DNA of 38,277 bases from Actinoplanes siamensis (GTDB taxonomy: Bacteria; Actinomycetota; Actinomycetes; Mycobacteriales; Micromonosporaceae), in contig NZ_BOMW01000080.1 of NCBI RefSeq assembly GCF_016862395.1, positions 1 to 38,277 of the forward strand, read 5' to 3'. Numbering within the stretch: the first letter of the stretch is position 1; the number at the start of each line of letters is the position of its first letter. Below, piece by piece: positions 8,355 to 16,756 of this stretch. The translations under genes and the position numbers were made by a program. Under the pieces are notes generated by a model. The model was not told where the DNA came from and did no database searches. It saw nothing but the letters and a program-made list of their open reading frames with translations.

Positions 8355-8927
8355 TCACTTCCTCGGACGGGGTGGCAACGGCAGCGCGTGGTGGAGGGAC
8401 GCCGGTTGCCGGGTGACGAACGCCACCGGCGACGACGATCCCGCCAAGGTCCCGTGGATCCGTAGGGGCTGCCTTCGCCACATCGATGGGCCCTTCACCT
8501 GGCCATCTGCCCGAGACATGGCTGCCTCGGCGCGGGCTCGGTCCGCCATCGTCAATGCGATCGCGTCGTCACCGTGTTTCGTTGCCACGTTCGACGCCAG
8601 TTGATAGGCGCGGGCGAGCAGCCCGGCAACGGTGTCGCGGGTTCGGCCGGTGCTGTGCGCCGCGGTGGCGTGCAACCCGGCCAGCAGATCGGGCAGGGCG
8701 GCCGCGACCACGCCATAGCGGGCACTGCGGTAAGCGCCGGCAGCCGCAGTGACGTCTGCGGTGGCCTGCGCCAGGGTGACCGGGATGGACGCCCGGGTGG
8801 GCGACAACATCAGCCGTTCGAGATGGGCGCCCATGTCGACCGGTCCACCGGAAATGGCCGGGGGTGTGCCGATGACGGTGGTGAGCGCTGCTGCTCCGGC
8901 CCCACCGAACAGGGTCCTGCGTCGCAT
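8355..8927 (-). CDS. protein of unknown function, possibly a truncated regulator
   Basis: Starts at ATG 8927 with GGAGG about 11 nt upstream. It opens MRRRTLFGGAGAAALTTVIG, a twin-Arg/hydrophobic segment, followed by a helical region up to about residue 135 (AAGAYRSARYGVVAAALPDL and ATKHGDDAIALTMADRARAE). That helical repeat region resembles the TPR-like C-terminal half of actinobacterial XRE regulators, which also contain a hydrophobic stretch after the HTH, but there is no HTH here. The last ~50 residues (GPSMWRRQPLRIHGTLAGSS...) look out of frame. My inference is a detached or truncated regulator half; a short secreted protein is the alternative. Confidence 0.45.
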   Translation of the reverse strand: MRRRTLFGGAGAAALTTVIGTPPAISGGPVDMGAHLERLMLSPTRASIPVTLAQATADVTAAAGAYRSARYGVVAAALPDLLAGLHATAAHSTGRTRDTVAGLLARAYQLASNVATKHGDDAIALTMADRARAEAAMSRADGQVKGPSMWRRQPLRIHGTLAGSSSPVAFVTRQPASLHHALPLPPRPRK

Positions 8928-9138
8928 CCGATCACGACCTCCTGCCCGCAGCGTAGCCGCCGCCGGGCCCGGCTGCCGGTCGCCGGGCGGTGCGTGTCGG
9001 GCCAGGCCGACCTACTCGTGGGGGATACCGAGCAGGTCGGCGAGCGCCCGGCGGACGTCGACCTGGTCGCCGGGTGGGCCGCCACGTATCACCGCCGCCC
9101 ATGCGCACACGCCCGGTGAACGTTGGTGGTCTCCGCGT

Positions 9139-10371
9139 CTAGTCGGCGAGGACCTTGGTGAGGCGACCGGTCCAGCCGTCCAGCAAGCGCTCCGGTTCGG
9201 CGCCGAGCACGTCGGCCAGCAGGCAGGCGTAGACGTCACGGAAGTCGACCGTGTGCTTCAGGTCGCCGTCGTCGAGATCGGTCAGGCTGGGCGGCTCGCC
9301 GTGCAGACCACCGCGTACGCCGTCGCCGAGCAGGAACATGTCGGAGGCGGTGCCGTGGTCGGTGCCGTCGGAGGCGTTGGCCCGTACCCGGCGACCGAAC
9401 TCGGAGTAGACGGCGATCACCACGCCCTTGCCGGCCATCCGCTCGGTGAAGGCGGCGAGCGGTCCGTCCAGCCGGGCGAGTTGCCCCTGCTGGGCCGTCT
9501 TGCCGTCGGCGTGCAGGTCGAAGCCGCCCATAGAGACCGAGTAGACCCGGGTGGCCGCGCCGGCCTCGATGCACCGTGCCACCAGCGCGAGCTGCTGGTC
9601 CAGCGGCGGGGCGGCGCCGCCGGTGGCTGTCGCCTGCGGCGATTCGTCGTCCGCCTCGTCCTGCTCCGGAGCGCCCTCCTCGACCTTCTTCAGCAGGTCC
9701 TGGACTCGTACGAGGTCGGCGAAGCAGGCCGCGGCGCGGGCCTGTGCCGGCGACTCACCGGGCGCGGCGGCGCCGAGCGCCGTGAGCAGCTCGGGCGTCG
9801 CGACACCGGGCAGTTGCAGCGTCCCGCCGGGCACTGTCGCCCCGGCGCTCTTCGCACCGGCCAGCAGCGGCGGCAGGACCGGCTCGAAGGAGATCGCCAG
9901 CCGCGGGTCGCCGCCCGCGGTGTCCAGCCAGCGGCCCAGCCATCCGGTGGTAGCCGGCCGGTCCGGCCGGCCGGTCTGCCAGATGTCCATCGACTGGAAG
10001 TGGCTGCGGCTGGGCTTCGGGTAGCCGACGCCACGCACCACCGCCAGCTTGCCGGCGCCGTAGAGCTTGTGCAGCCCGGCCAGGCCGGGGTTGAGGCCGA
10101 AGCCGTCGTCCAGCTTGAGGATCTTGTCCGGCTCGTAGGTCATGTCGGGCCGGGCTGCCGCGTAGGCCGGATCCGCGTACGGGATGACGGTGTTGAGCCC
10201 GTCGTTGCCGCCGTAGAGGGTGACCAGCACGAGCGTCTTGCCCGCCGGGTCCCGATCGCTGGCGGTGTCCAGAATGTCGCGCAGGCCGTAGGCAGTTGCG
10301 CCGGCTGCCAGTGCGGCGCCGCCGGCCACTCCGCTCGCGATGAGGAAGCGCCGCCGAGTGATGGCATCCAT
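9139..10371 (-). CDS. DUF1501 family protein, Tat-exported
   Basis: A 410-residue DUF1501 (sulfatase-fold-like) protein. The N-terminus ITRRRFLIASGVAGGAALAA is a twin-arginine signal. Family landmarks present are TLVLVTLYGGNDGLNTVIPY, YPKPSRSHFQSMDIWQTG and, near the C-terminus, IAVYSEFGRRVRANASDGTD followed by HGTASDMFLLGDGVRGGLHG. The ATG at 10371 has AAGGAGA just upstream, and the gene follows the DUF1800 gene by 10 nt, the standard DUF1800-DUF1501 operon of many bacteria. The biochemical role of the pair is not established; export through Tat suggests a folded, possibly cofactor-containing protein outside the cytoplasm. Confidence 0.92.
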   Translation of the reverse strand: MDAITRRRFLIASGVAGGAALAAGATAYGLRDILDTASDRDPAGKTLVLVTLYGGNDGLNTVIPYADPAYAAARPDMTYEPDKILKLDDGFGLNPGLAGLHKLYGAGKLAVVRGVGYPKPSRSHFQSMDIWQTGRPDRPATTGWLGRWLDTAGGDPRLAISFEPVLPPLLAGAKSAGATVPGGTLQLPGVATPELLTALGAAAPGESPAQARAAACFADLVRVQDLLKKVEEGAPEQDEADDESPQATATGGAAPPLDQQLALVARCIEAGAATRVYSVSMGGFDLHADGKTAQQGQLARLDGPLAAFTERMAGKGVVIAVYSEFGRRVRANASDGTDHGTASDMFLLGDGVRGGLHGEPPSLTDLDDGDLKHTVDFRDVYACLLADVLGAEPERLLDGWTGRLTKVLAD

Positions 10372-10381
10372 CGAGGTCTCC

Positions 10382-11635
10382 TTAGTGGACGGCGTATTCG
10401 GGACTGGCCAGGGCGAGCGCGAGCAGCTTGCCGGGATCCTTGACGTTGCTCAGCGCGGCCCGGGTCCGGTCCGTCCAGGCGTCGACGACCAGCAGGTTCG
10501 CCAGCGTTTCCAGCCGGTCGCCGCGGCCGAGCCGGTCGACGGCGGCCGGGGCCAGCGCGGCGAGCCGCTGGCCGGTGCGCAGCCGGGTCAGCGTGGACGA
10601 GGTGGTCAGCCAGGCGGCACCCACCGGCCAGCCGCCGACGGACGGCGGGTGCAGCGGCAGCTGGCCCAGCGCCCGCAACGCGTTGACCAGCTTCTGCTGC
10701 TCGCCCGAGGCGATCTTCGCCACCGGCACCTCCAGCTGGCGCAGCGCGCCGACCAGCCACTCGACGGGCTGCTTCACCAGTGTCCCGGCAGTGCCGGCGA
10801 ACTCCGGGTCCCGGGCGACAGCGGTAAGCAGAGCTGTCGTGTTGCGTCCGGCTGCCGCCACACGCGCCTTGGTCTGCGGGGTGGGTGCGCCGCCGGAGCC
10901 GTACCGCACCCACAGGCGCTCGGCCAGGAACGGCAGATGCGCCTCGTGGCGCACGAGCAGGTCGGCGTACGCGTCGACGTCCAGCTTTCCGGTACGCCCG
11001 AGGAGCGTGACCGGCCTGTCGTCGTGCCGCCGGGGTGCCAGCCCTGCCGTGCCGGCGTCCCTGTCGACCTGCCATCCGGTGAGCACCCGGGCCGCGGCCT
11101 TGACGTCGTCCTCGCCGTAGGTGCCCACGCCGAGCGTGAACAGCTCCATGACCTCGCGGGCCAGGTTCTCGTTCGGCGCCTTGCGGGTGTTCTTCTGCCC
11201 GTCCAGCCAGAGGATCAGCGCCGGGTCGCGCAGCATCGCCCGGACCAGTGGACCGGTGTCGCCGGACCCGTAACGCCGGAGCGTCTGCTGCTGGCCGAGC
11301 ATGAGCCGGGCGGAGCGGACCTTGCGCGCGCTGGTCGCCCAGTGCCCGTGCCAGAAGAAGATGAGTTTCTCGGCGCCGCCGCCCTCGGCCATCCGGGCCA
11401 GCCACCACCGGACCAGCTCACCGACCTGGGCACGCTGCTCCTCGCGTACCTTCTGCCGGTCGGCCTGCTCGGCCGGCTCGGCGCCGAGATCCGGTGGCGG
11501 GACCACCGCCGCCGGACGCAGCAACGATGCGAGAGTGGCGTCGTAGCCGGCACGCACCGCGGCGTCCACCTCGGCCGCGGTCGGGCCGAAGGTGAGCCGG
11601 CGGAGCAGGTGGGACACCTCGCGACGGTCGGTCAT
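10382..11635 (-). CDS. DUF1800 family protein
   Basis: A 417-residue DUF1800 protein. Diagnostic blocks are SHLLRRLTFGPTAAEVDAAV at the N-terminus, EKLIFFWHGHWATSARKV (residues ~85-105), NENLAREVMELFTLGVGTY (~155-173) with AARVLTGWQ, and the C-terminal region ALGQLPLHPPSVGGWPVGA, ending in LALALASPEYAVH. No signal peptide is obvious. It is the first gene of the pair with the DUF1501 gene, 10 nt downstream. The two families nearly always occur together. They have been linked to extracellular matrix or polymer-associated functions, but the role here is unknown. Confidence 0.92.
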   Translation of the reverse strand: MTDRREVSHLLRRLTFGPTAAEVDAAVRAGYDATLASLLRPAAVVPPPDLGAEPAEQADRQKVREEQRAQVGELVRWWLARMAEGGGAEKLIFFWHGHWATSARKVRSARLMLGQQQTLRRYGSGDTGPLVRAMLRDPALILWLDGQKNTRKAPNENLAREVMELFTLGVGTYGEDDVKAAARVLTGWQVDRDAGTAGLAPRRHDDRPVTLLGRTGKLDVDAYADLLVRHEAHLPFLAERLWVRYGSGGAPTPQTKARVAAAGRNTTALLTAVARDPEFAGTAGTLVKQPVEWLVGALRQLEVPVAKIASGEQQKLVNALRALGQLPLHPPSVGGWPVGAAWLTTSSTLTRLRTGQRLAALAPAAVDRLGRGDRLETLANLLVVDAWTDRTRAALSNVKDPGKLLALALASPEYAVH

Positions 11636-11681
11636 GCAGCCGAACGTAGGCGGTCGATGTCAGGATTCGGTAAGGGTATTG

Positions 11682-12137
11682 TCAGAGCACGACGAAGGCT
11701 TGCGGGGCTGCCTGATTCATCCGGGTCCGTAGCCACTGCAGCTGCACGGCCGTCTCGCCCTCGCAGGTGGTGACGACCTCGAGCAGCTCACCATCCCGCG
11801 CGCCCTGGGCGGCCTGCCCCGCGACCGTCCAGCTGATGTCGCACTCGACCGCCATCAGGTAGAGATCCTGCAGGTCGCGCAGGAGCCCGAGGCCACCGGT
11901 GCGGGTTCCGTGGAACAACTCGGAGTGCAGACGGTCCGGCTCCTCCTCGGCTTGCTCCCGATAACGCTCCGCGAACGGCCGCAGCCGGTCGGCGTGCCCG
12001 TCACACACCTTCGCCTGCTGCTCGCACAGGTACTTGACGTCGGGTTCGTCCTGGCGTGCGGCGGCGACGTGGCGAAACGCGTCAGCCAGATTCATCTGGG
12101 CCCGGTGCAGCAGACCGAGGTAGTGCGCGAGGTTCAT
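11682..12137 (-). CDS. helical ferritin-like protein beside molybdopterin oxidoreductase
   Basis: A 151-residue, almost entirely alpha-helical protein (starts MNLAHYLGLLHRAQMNLADA). The spacing of Glu/His residues (GLLHRAQMNLADAFRHVA, VKYLCEQQAKVCDGHADRLR) and about four long helices suggest a ferritin-like four-helix bundle; I infer this from the pattern, not from a definite family match. The ATG at 12137 overlaps the stop of the molybdopterin oxidoreductase fragment by 4 nt (ATGA), so the two were translationally coupled. That implies a role with the oxidoreductase, now probably orphaned because its partner is truncated. Confidence 0.6.
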   Translation of the reverse strand: MNLAHYLGLLHRAQMNLADAFRHVAAARQDEPDVKYLCEQQAKVCDGHADRLRPFAERYREQAEEEPDRLHSELFHGTRTGGLGLLRDLQDLYLMAVECDISWTVAGQAAQGARDGELLEVVTTCEGETAVQLQWLRTRMNQAAPQAFVVL

Positions 12138-12640
12138 CGGAGCTTCCCTATCCGGACGGCTGTCACCTTGAACAGCGGCTGCTTCGACACCGGATCCCAG
12201 GTGACGGTGAGTTCGTTCGCCGCGCGCGGGGTGCGCCGGTCGGCCGGGACGTCGAAGCCGTAGTGGAACGGCACGAAGACGGTGCCGGGCCGGGTGCCGC
12301 CGATCCGGGCGCGTGCCTCGATGCCGCCGCGCGGTGACGCCAGGCCGGCCAGATCGCCGTCGGCTATGCCGTACTTCTCGGCGTCGTCCGGGTGGATTTC
12401 CACCCAGACCTCCGGGGCGGCCGCGTTCAGCTGCGGCCCGCGGGCGGTCTTGGTGCGTGTGTGGAACTGGTGAACCGTACGCCCGGTGGTGAGCATCAGC
12501 GGGTACTCGTCGCTGGGCACCTCCGGCGACGGCTGGTACTCGGCGGCGTGCAGGAAGGCGCGGCCGCCCGGTTGCTTCGCCCGGTACTGCTCGGCGGTGA
12601 ACTCGGCCGCACCGCGGCTGCGTTGGCAGGTTGAGGCAGC
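12134..12640 (-). pseudogene. molybdopterin oxidoreductase, C-terminal fragment
   Basis: The final ~165 residues of a Mo-bisMGD oxidoreductase of the formate dehydrogenase/assimilatory nitrate reductase type. The molybdopterin-dinucleotide-binding domain is clear: DEYPLMLTTGRTVHQFHTRT, then EVWVEIHPDDAEKYGIADGD, TRPGTVFVPFHYGF and RAANELTVTWDPVSKQPLFK. The catalytic N-terminal part (some 500-600 residues, with the 4Fe-4S cysteines and active-site Cys/Sec) is absent. Similarity fades upstream of AEFTAEQYRAKQPGGRAF near 12620-12640, and the TPM gene ends at 12766. A deletion fused this tail to unrelated DNA, so it cannot function alone. Confidence 0.8.
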
Positions 12641-12765
12641 CGGCTGGTCGATGCTCGGGTTCGACCGGGCCCCCGGCCGGCATAGCCGGCCGGGGCTGGG
12701 GTGCGGCGGCACCGTGACCGCGGCCATCGCCGCCAAGCCTGCCGTAGTTCCCGTGCGAGACCAGG

Positions 12766-13815
12766 TCACCAACTGCCGGAGGATCCGCCGCCGTCGGAGG
12801 ATCCGCCGCCGAAGCTGGAGCCACCCGAGTCGGAGCTTGAGCCGCCCCAGGAGAAGGAGTCGGAGCTTGAGCTACCCCAGGAGGAGGAGTCGGAGCTTGA
12901 GCTGCCCCCGGAGGGGTCGGGGCTTTGGGATGAACCCCAGTTCGATTCGGCCCAGGCGCCGAGGGCGGTACCCGTCGCCGCCGCGGTCCATGCCGCCCCG
13001 TTGCCCTGCCCATGGCCTGACCCGGGGTAGGGCCCGTGCTCGGAGGGCGGGCCGAAGTTCCTTCTCGCCGGCCGGACAGGATGCGTGCGGCGTGTGCCGC
13101 TGATCGCCCTCACGGCGACGATCAGGACGACGAGCAAACACGGTACGGCCATCAGGACGGGCATGAAGGAGAACGTGCTGCTGGTGGACTCCGCCACCTC
13201 GAAGTCCCCGTCCCCGCCGGGTAGCAACTCCTCAGGGTCCTCGGTCACCTGCGCGGCAGACGCGGCCGGTGCAGCCGGTGCCTTCTCTGCCAGGTCCCGC
13301 AGCCGCTGGCCGGCGGTGATGGTGTGCCCCAGCTGGCGCCGGACCTGGTCGAGGCCGGTGAGGACGCCGAGCGCGTACCGGGCTCTGGCGAACTCCGGCA
13401 TGATGTAGGTGTCGACGATCTGGCCGGCGGTAGCGTCGTCGAGGCGCACCGCCAGGCCCCGCCCGGTCGCCAGCCGGACCCGGTGGTCGTCGAGCGCTAC
13501 GACCAGCAAGACCCCGTTGTTCGAGGACCTCTTGCCAATGCCCCACCTGTTGAACAGGCCGGTGCTCCAGTCCTCGATGCTGGTGTCTGCGGTGGTGCGT
13601 ACCACCGCGACCGCGATCTCGTCGGACGTTGCCTTCTCGTCACGCTGCAGGACCGCGGTGATCCGCGCGCAAAGCGTGCGGCCGAGTACGCCCGCCTGGT
13701 CGACGCACCAGCCCTCGGCGCGCGGGTACGCCGGCCCGGCCACCGCCGGAGTGGACCAGCCCAACGCGCCGAGCGCGACGAGGACCGCCGCTAGAACCCG
13801 CAACCGTGATCTCAT
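12766..13815 (-). CDS. TPM-domain secreted membrane-anchored protein
   Basis: A 349-residue protein with a cleavable signal peptide (MRSRLRVLAAVLVALGALGW...AVAG). It is followed by a TPM domain (formerly DUF477; residues ~35-165) containing VVRTTADTSIEDWSTGLFNR and WGIGKRSSNNGVLLVVALDD, the hallmark TPM blocks. A single membrane segment follows (FSFMPVLMAVPCLLVVLIVA, ~215-238). The C-terminal ~60 residues are a low-complexity Ser/Gly/Trp repeat (units like SSSDSSSWGSSSSDSFSWGG). TPM proteins have been connected to phosphatase activity and photosystem or membrane-protein assembly; the role here is unknown. The repeat may vary in length between strains. Confidence 0.85.
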   Translation of the reverse strand: MRSRLRVLAAVLVALGALGWSTPAVAGPAYPRAEGWCVDQAGVLGRTLCARITAVLQRDEKATSDEIAVAVVRTTADTSIEDWSTGLFNRWGIGKRSSNNGVLLVVALDDHRVRLATGRGLAVRLDDATAGQIVDTYIMPEFARARYALGVLTGLDQVRRQLGHTITAGQRLRDLAEKAPAAPAASAAQVTEDPEELLPGGDGDFEVAESTSSTFSFMPVLMAVPCLLVVLIVAVRAISGTRRTHPVRPARRNFGPPSEHGPYPGSGHGQGNGAAWTAAATGTALGAWAESNWGSSQSPDPSGGSSSSDSSSWGSSSSDSFSWGGSSSDSGGSSFGGGSSDGGGSSGSW

Positions 13816-13877
13816 GCGCTAAATATGAGGCAGGCCAGCAAACCGAGGAAGGCCCAGGTGGGGCTATGGTTGCCGCC

Positions 13878-14436
13878 TCAGCTTGGTACTGTCTCGGCGT
13901 GCAGGTAGCTGTACACCGTCTCGCGGCTGATGCCGTACTCCTTGGCGAGCGCGGCCTTCTTCTCGCCGGCGGCGGCGCGTCGACGGACCTCGACGGCCTG
14001 CTCGGTGATCAGGGCCGGTTTACGCCCGGTGTAGGCGCCACGCTGTCTGGCCGCGGCGATGCCCTCGCTGGCGTTCCGGGATCAGGGCGCGTTCGAACTC
14101 GGTGAACGCGCCCATGACCGACAGCAGCAGGGTGGCCATGGGGGAGTCCTCGCCGGTGAAGACGAGGTTCTCCTTGACGAACTCCACCCGCACGCCCTTG
14201 CCGGTCAGCGTGCGTACGAGCCGGCGTAGGTCGTCGAGGTTGCGGGCGAAGCGGTCCATGGAGTGCACGAGCACGGTGTCGCCGTCGCCGAAGAACGCGA
14301 TCATCTCGTCGAGCTTCGGGCGGGTGGTGTCCTCGCCGGAGGCGGTGTCGGTGAAGGTGCGTTCCACCTGGATGCCGTCGAGTTGGCGGACGGTGTTCTG
14401 GTCGACGGTGCTGACCCTGATGTAGCCGACGCGCAT
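13878..14436 (-). pseudogene. serine recombinase (resolvase/invertase family), 2-nt frameshift
   Basis: A 187-codon small serine recombinase. From ATG 14436 it reads MRVGYIRVSTVDQNTVRQLD with the catalytic Ser9, then DRFARNLDDLRRLVRTLTGK, VEFVKENLVFTGEDSPMATL and FERALIPERQR. There the frame breaks near 14075. The other frame continues EGIAAARQRGAYTGRKPALI and the C-terminal HTH LAKEYGISRETVYSYL to TGA at 13878. A two-base loss in a GCGC tract explains it. The family cuts DNA at res-like sites through a 5'-phosphoserine link. A second, headless copy lies at 15471-15855 on the plus strand. As written, the DNA-binding domain would not be translated. Confidence 0.88.
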
Positions 14437-14448
14437 CTTTCTCGCCTT

Positions 14449-14466
14449 CCTGACCGTTCTGTCAGG
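14449..14466. promoter_or_regulatory. short inverted repeat upstream of recombinase
   Basis: CCTGAC and GTCAGG form 6-bp arms around CGTTCT, 13 nt upstream of the recombinase ATG. It may be part of a res-like crossover or autoregulatory site, or of the promoter. The evidence is only symmetry and position. Confidence 0.3.
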
Positions 14467-14658
14467 TTGGACTCTGTGATGCCAGAGGACATGCGTCCAG
14501 AAACGCCACGAAGGACCCAATTCTGACGTGTTTTGGTGCTGGTGGGGTGTGTGGTGTTGGGGTTTTATCCCTCTGGTAGACGAGCTGCCTCACCTCAGCG
14601 CGACAGGGAGGGGTTCGTCCGGACAGCCCGCCTATTAACCCAACCGCTGTGGGTCCGG

Positions 14659-15435
14659 TCAGCACCACATCACGGGGTTGCCGGTCGCCACGGCGGCCCG
14701 ACATAACCGGCGTAACGGCTCCACGATGTAGCCGAACTCGGCCGGCGCCTGGTGCTGCTTCTCCAGGCGCAGCCACTCCGGCGGCGTTCCCTTGTCCCCG
14801 ACCGGCGACATCGCGATCTGAACGCTCTTCTTCTCGTCGCTGAACTGCACCTGCCCGCTGGGGAGTACCCGTTGCCGGAACCGGGCCGACCTGAACAGCG
14901 TGGCTGGCGGATCGGAGTCTGGATCGAGGATGAAGAAGCCCTCCGGGTCTACCCCGGCCCGGTAACCGGGGCCCAGCATCAGTACACCCTCGTACGCGGC
15001 GACGTACCTCAACGCCACCGCTTCGGTCGCCTCGTCGACCAACACGACCTCATCGTCGATGACGGCCTGCTGCTCGAAATAGTCCAGCTCGTCGAGAACG
15101 CGGACGGCTGCTTCGGCCGGCATCCGGCCGCCGTTGGCGCTGGGCAGTTCAGCTTGCAGGGCGGGGAAATGCGACCACCCCGCCGCTCCCAGCGCCTGTT
15201 GGAACAGGCGGTGTCCCGTCCAGTTGCTCAGGTGCTCGCTGGCCTGTTCCATCAGCTCGTGCGGGCAGGCGCTTGCTGTCCAGCCGTCGAAGGCGGCATC
15301 CGTCTCGGTGTACCCGCCCCCAGAAACGACCAGGCTCAGATAGCCCTCCTCGTCGAAGCCGACGGGCCCAACCGGTGCCGGCGGTGTCAAGCCGTCCTGC
15401 CAGCACCGGCAGTAGACAAATGCATCGAGTCCCAC
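14659..15435 (-). CDS. hypothetical protein between two recombinase copies, 258 aa
   Basis: A soluble acidic protein of 258 aa beginning MGLDAFVYCRCWQDGLTPPA. It has no signal or membrane segment. The sequence is rich in Glu/Asp and aromatics with mixed alpha/beta character (GVLMLGPGYRAGVDPEGFFI; LRRLCRAAVATGNPVMWC at the end). I think similar stand-alone proteins are frequent in Streptomyces-type genomes, but I cannot assign a function. Its position is unusual: it lies between two serine-recombinase copies that point away from each other, which makes it candidate cargo. The coding frame looks intact, unlike both recombinases. Confidence 0.7.
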   Translation of the reverse strand: MGLDAFVYCRCWQDGLTPPAPVGPVGFDEEGYLSLVVSGGGYTETDAAFDGWTASACPHELMEQASEHLSNWTGHRLFQQALGAAGWSHFPALQAELPSANGGRMPAEAAVRVLDELDYFEQQAVIDDEVVLVDEATEAVALRYVAAYEGVLMLGPGYRAGVDPEGFFILDPDSDPPATLFRSARFRQRVLPSGQVQFSDEKKSVQIAMSPVGDKGTPPEWLRLEKQHQAPAEFGYIVEPLRRLCRAAVATGNPVMWC

Positions 15436-15470
15436 GGGGCCACCATAAGGAGCAGGTCAACGCTGATTGC

Positions 15471-15855
15471 GTTGGGCCGGCTCGTCCGCAACCTCGACGA
15501 CCTGCGCCGGCTCGTCCGGACGCTGACACGCAAGGGCATGCGGGTGGAGTTCGTCAAGGAGGGGCTGACCTTCACCGGCGAGGACTCCCCGATGGCCACC
15601 CTGCTGCTGAGAGTGATGGGCGCGTTCGCCGAGCTCGAGCGTGCCCTGATCCTCGAACGTCAGCGCGAGGGTATTGCCGCGGCCAAGCAGCGTGGCGTCT
15701 ACACCGGCCGCAAACCCGCCCTCACCGTCGAGCAGGCGCGGCAGGTGCGCGAGCGCGTCGCCGCCGGTGAGAAGAAGTCCGTCCTCGCGAAGGAATACGG
15801 CATCAGCCGCCAGACCGTCTACAGCTACCTGCGCGCGGAGACGATTACGAGCTGA
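15471..15855 (+). pseudogene. serine recombinase, N-terminally truncated second copy
   Basis: From about 15471 the plus strand reads ALGRLVRNLDDLRRLVRTLT, VEFVKEGLTFTGEDSPMATL, FAELERALILERQREGIAAA and LAKEYGISRQTVYSYLRAET, ending at 15855. It is a close paralogue (very roughly 85% identical at DNA level over the shared part) of the minus-strand recombinase at 13878-14436, but here the C-terminal frame is intact. The first ~65 residues, including the catalytic Ser, are missing. The break falls at a short duplicated CCGGCTCGTCC motif, a possible recombination point. Not functional alone. Confidence 0.88.
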
Positions 15856-16024
15856 GGGCCTCTCGTGCAGCCGAGCAGCTGGAGCGGAACCGACGAAGCT
15901 CAGGCCGCATCAGTGCTCGGGCAAGGTCGCGTCGATGTGACCGCCTCGGCGTGCTTACCGGCGTCGCAACGTCACGTGGCCGTGGTAGCAGGGACTCCGT
16001 CTGGATGTCGGGGCGGCACGGACG

Positions 16025-16426
16025 ATGTCGGGCGTGCTGGTCTTGGTGTCGGCCGGGGCCATCGGAGGTCGGTCCCGGCCCAGATGCCATCCTGCTGCGG
16101 TGGTGAACGTGTTCATCGAGGCTGACGGAGATGATCCTGCTGTCGTCGTGGTGATGTTGCAGGCCCCGACGTGGGAGTTTCATTTCTTGGCCCAACTGAG
16201 CGATCTCGCCCGGCTGAGGTCGATCCGTGACGCGGACTGGGCCACCCGGAGTGCGTTGCAGATCGGTGAGGCCGGTGGAATCCCGGTTCACTGGTGCATC
16301 AACACCGATGCCACAGTCTCGGCATTGATTGGCGAGGACGACGAGACGTGGCACATCGCTTTCGTCATGCCCGTCGATGCCATCGACCGGCTCGCGGCCG
16401 AAGCAGTGGACCTTCTCCCTACGTGA
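16025..16426 (+). CDS. hypothetical protein, ~110-133 aa
   Basis: A probable small soluble protein. Two starts are possible: ATG 16025 (133 aa), or GTG 16100, which removes a basic N-terminus and gives VVNVFIEADGDDPAVVVVML. The downstream part has a convincing alpha/beta pattern (TWEFHFLAQLSDLARLRSIR; DDETWHIAFVMPVDAIDRLA). It resembles small immunity-like hypothetical proteins, but I cannot place it in a family. It lies 169 nt after the truncated recombinase and 40 nt before the end of a convergent lipoprotein gene. Confidence 0.5.
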   Translation: MSGVLVLVSAGAIGGRSRPRCHPAAVVNVFIEADGDDPAVVVVMLQAPTWEFHFLAQLSDLARLRSIRDADWATRSALQIGEAGGIPVHWCINTDATVSALIGEDDETWHIAFVMPVDAIDRLAAEAVDLLPT

Positions 16427-16466
16427 GCGACGCTGGCACCGCTTCCGCAGCGGACCCGCGGGTCGC

Positions 16467-16693
16467 CTACGTGGGTGCGGACCCCGGAATGCAGATGATG
16501 TCCGGGCCCAGCACTCCGTCGCTCTCGTCTACCCGGGGTTCGGGAGCGGCCGGGCCGCACGGAGGTGGGGAAGGCGAGGCCGGCGTCGGCACGGGGCCGA
16601 GGGTGTCACCGCGGGCTTCCGGTCGCAGGCGGACAACGCGAGGACGGCGACGGACATGACGCAGCAGGCGGCGATGCGGTTGATTCCCATCAT
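16467..16693 (-). pseudogene. small lipoprotein with a 1-nt frameshift
   Basis: From ATG 16693 (tandem ATG ATG) the minus strand reads MMGINRIAACCVMSVAVLAL then SACDRKPAVTPSA, a signal peptide with the lipobox ALSAC. The frame then turns into Arg/Pro noise. The next frame continues Pro-rich with PVPTPASPSPPPCGPAAPEP, then ESDGVLGPDIICIPGSAPT, and stops at 16467-16469. One extra C in the GGCCCC run near 16595 joins both parts into a 75-aa surface lipoprotein with a Pro-rich linker. It lies 63 nt downstream of the DUF4259 gene on the same strand, so they may be cotranscribed. Its role is unknown. Confidence 0.55.
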
Positions 16694-16756
16694 GTCGTCA
16701 TCGTCCCGCCACGGGTGAGGCCGTCCGAGAAATCGCCTGCCTCGGAGGGGTCCGGA

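Noticed and set aside
9012..9110. Short minus-strand frame ending VDVRRALADLLGIPHE
   Set aside because: Protein-like tail, but only 32 codons after GTG 9110, no RBS, and upstream it runs into the DUF1501 gene in another frame; at best a trace of a lost gene.
8749..11773. Long plus-strand open frames opposite DUF1501/DUF1800
   Set aside because: Antisense shadows; DUF families and RBS are clearly on the minus strand.
12766..13030. Long plus-strand open frame with Glu/Pro/Ser repeats
   Set aside because: It is the reverse complement of the Ser/Gly-rich tail of the TPM protein on the minus strand.
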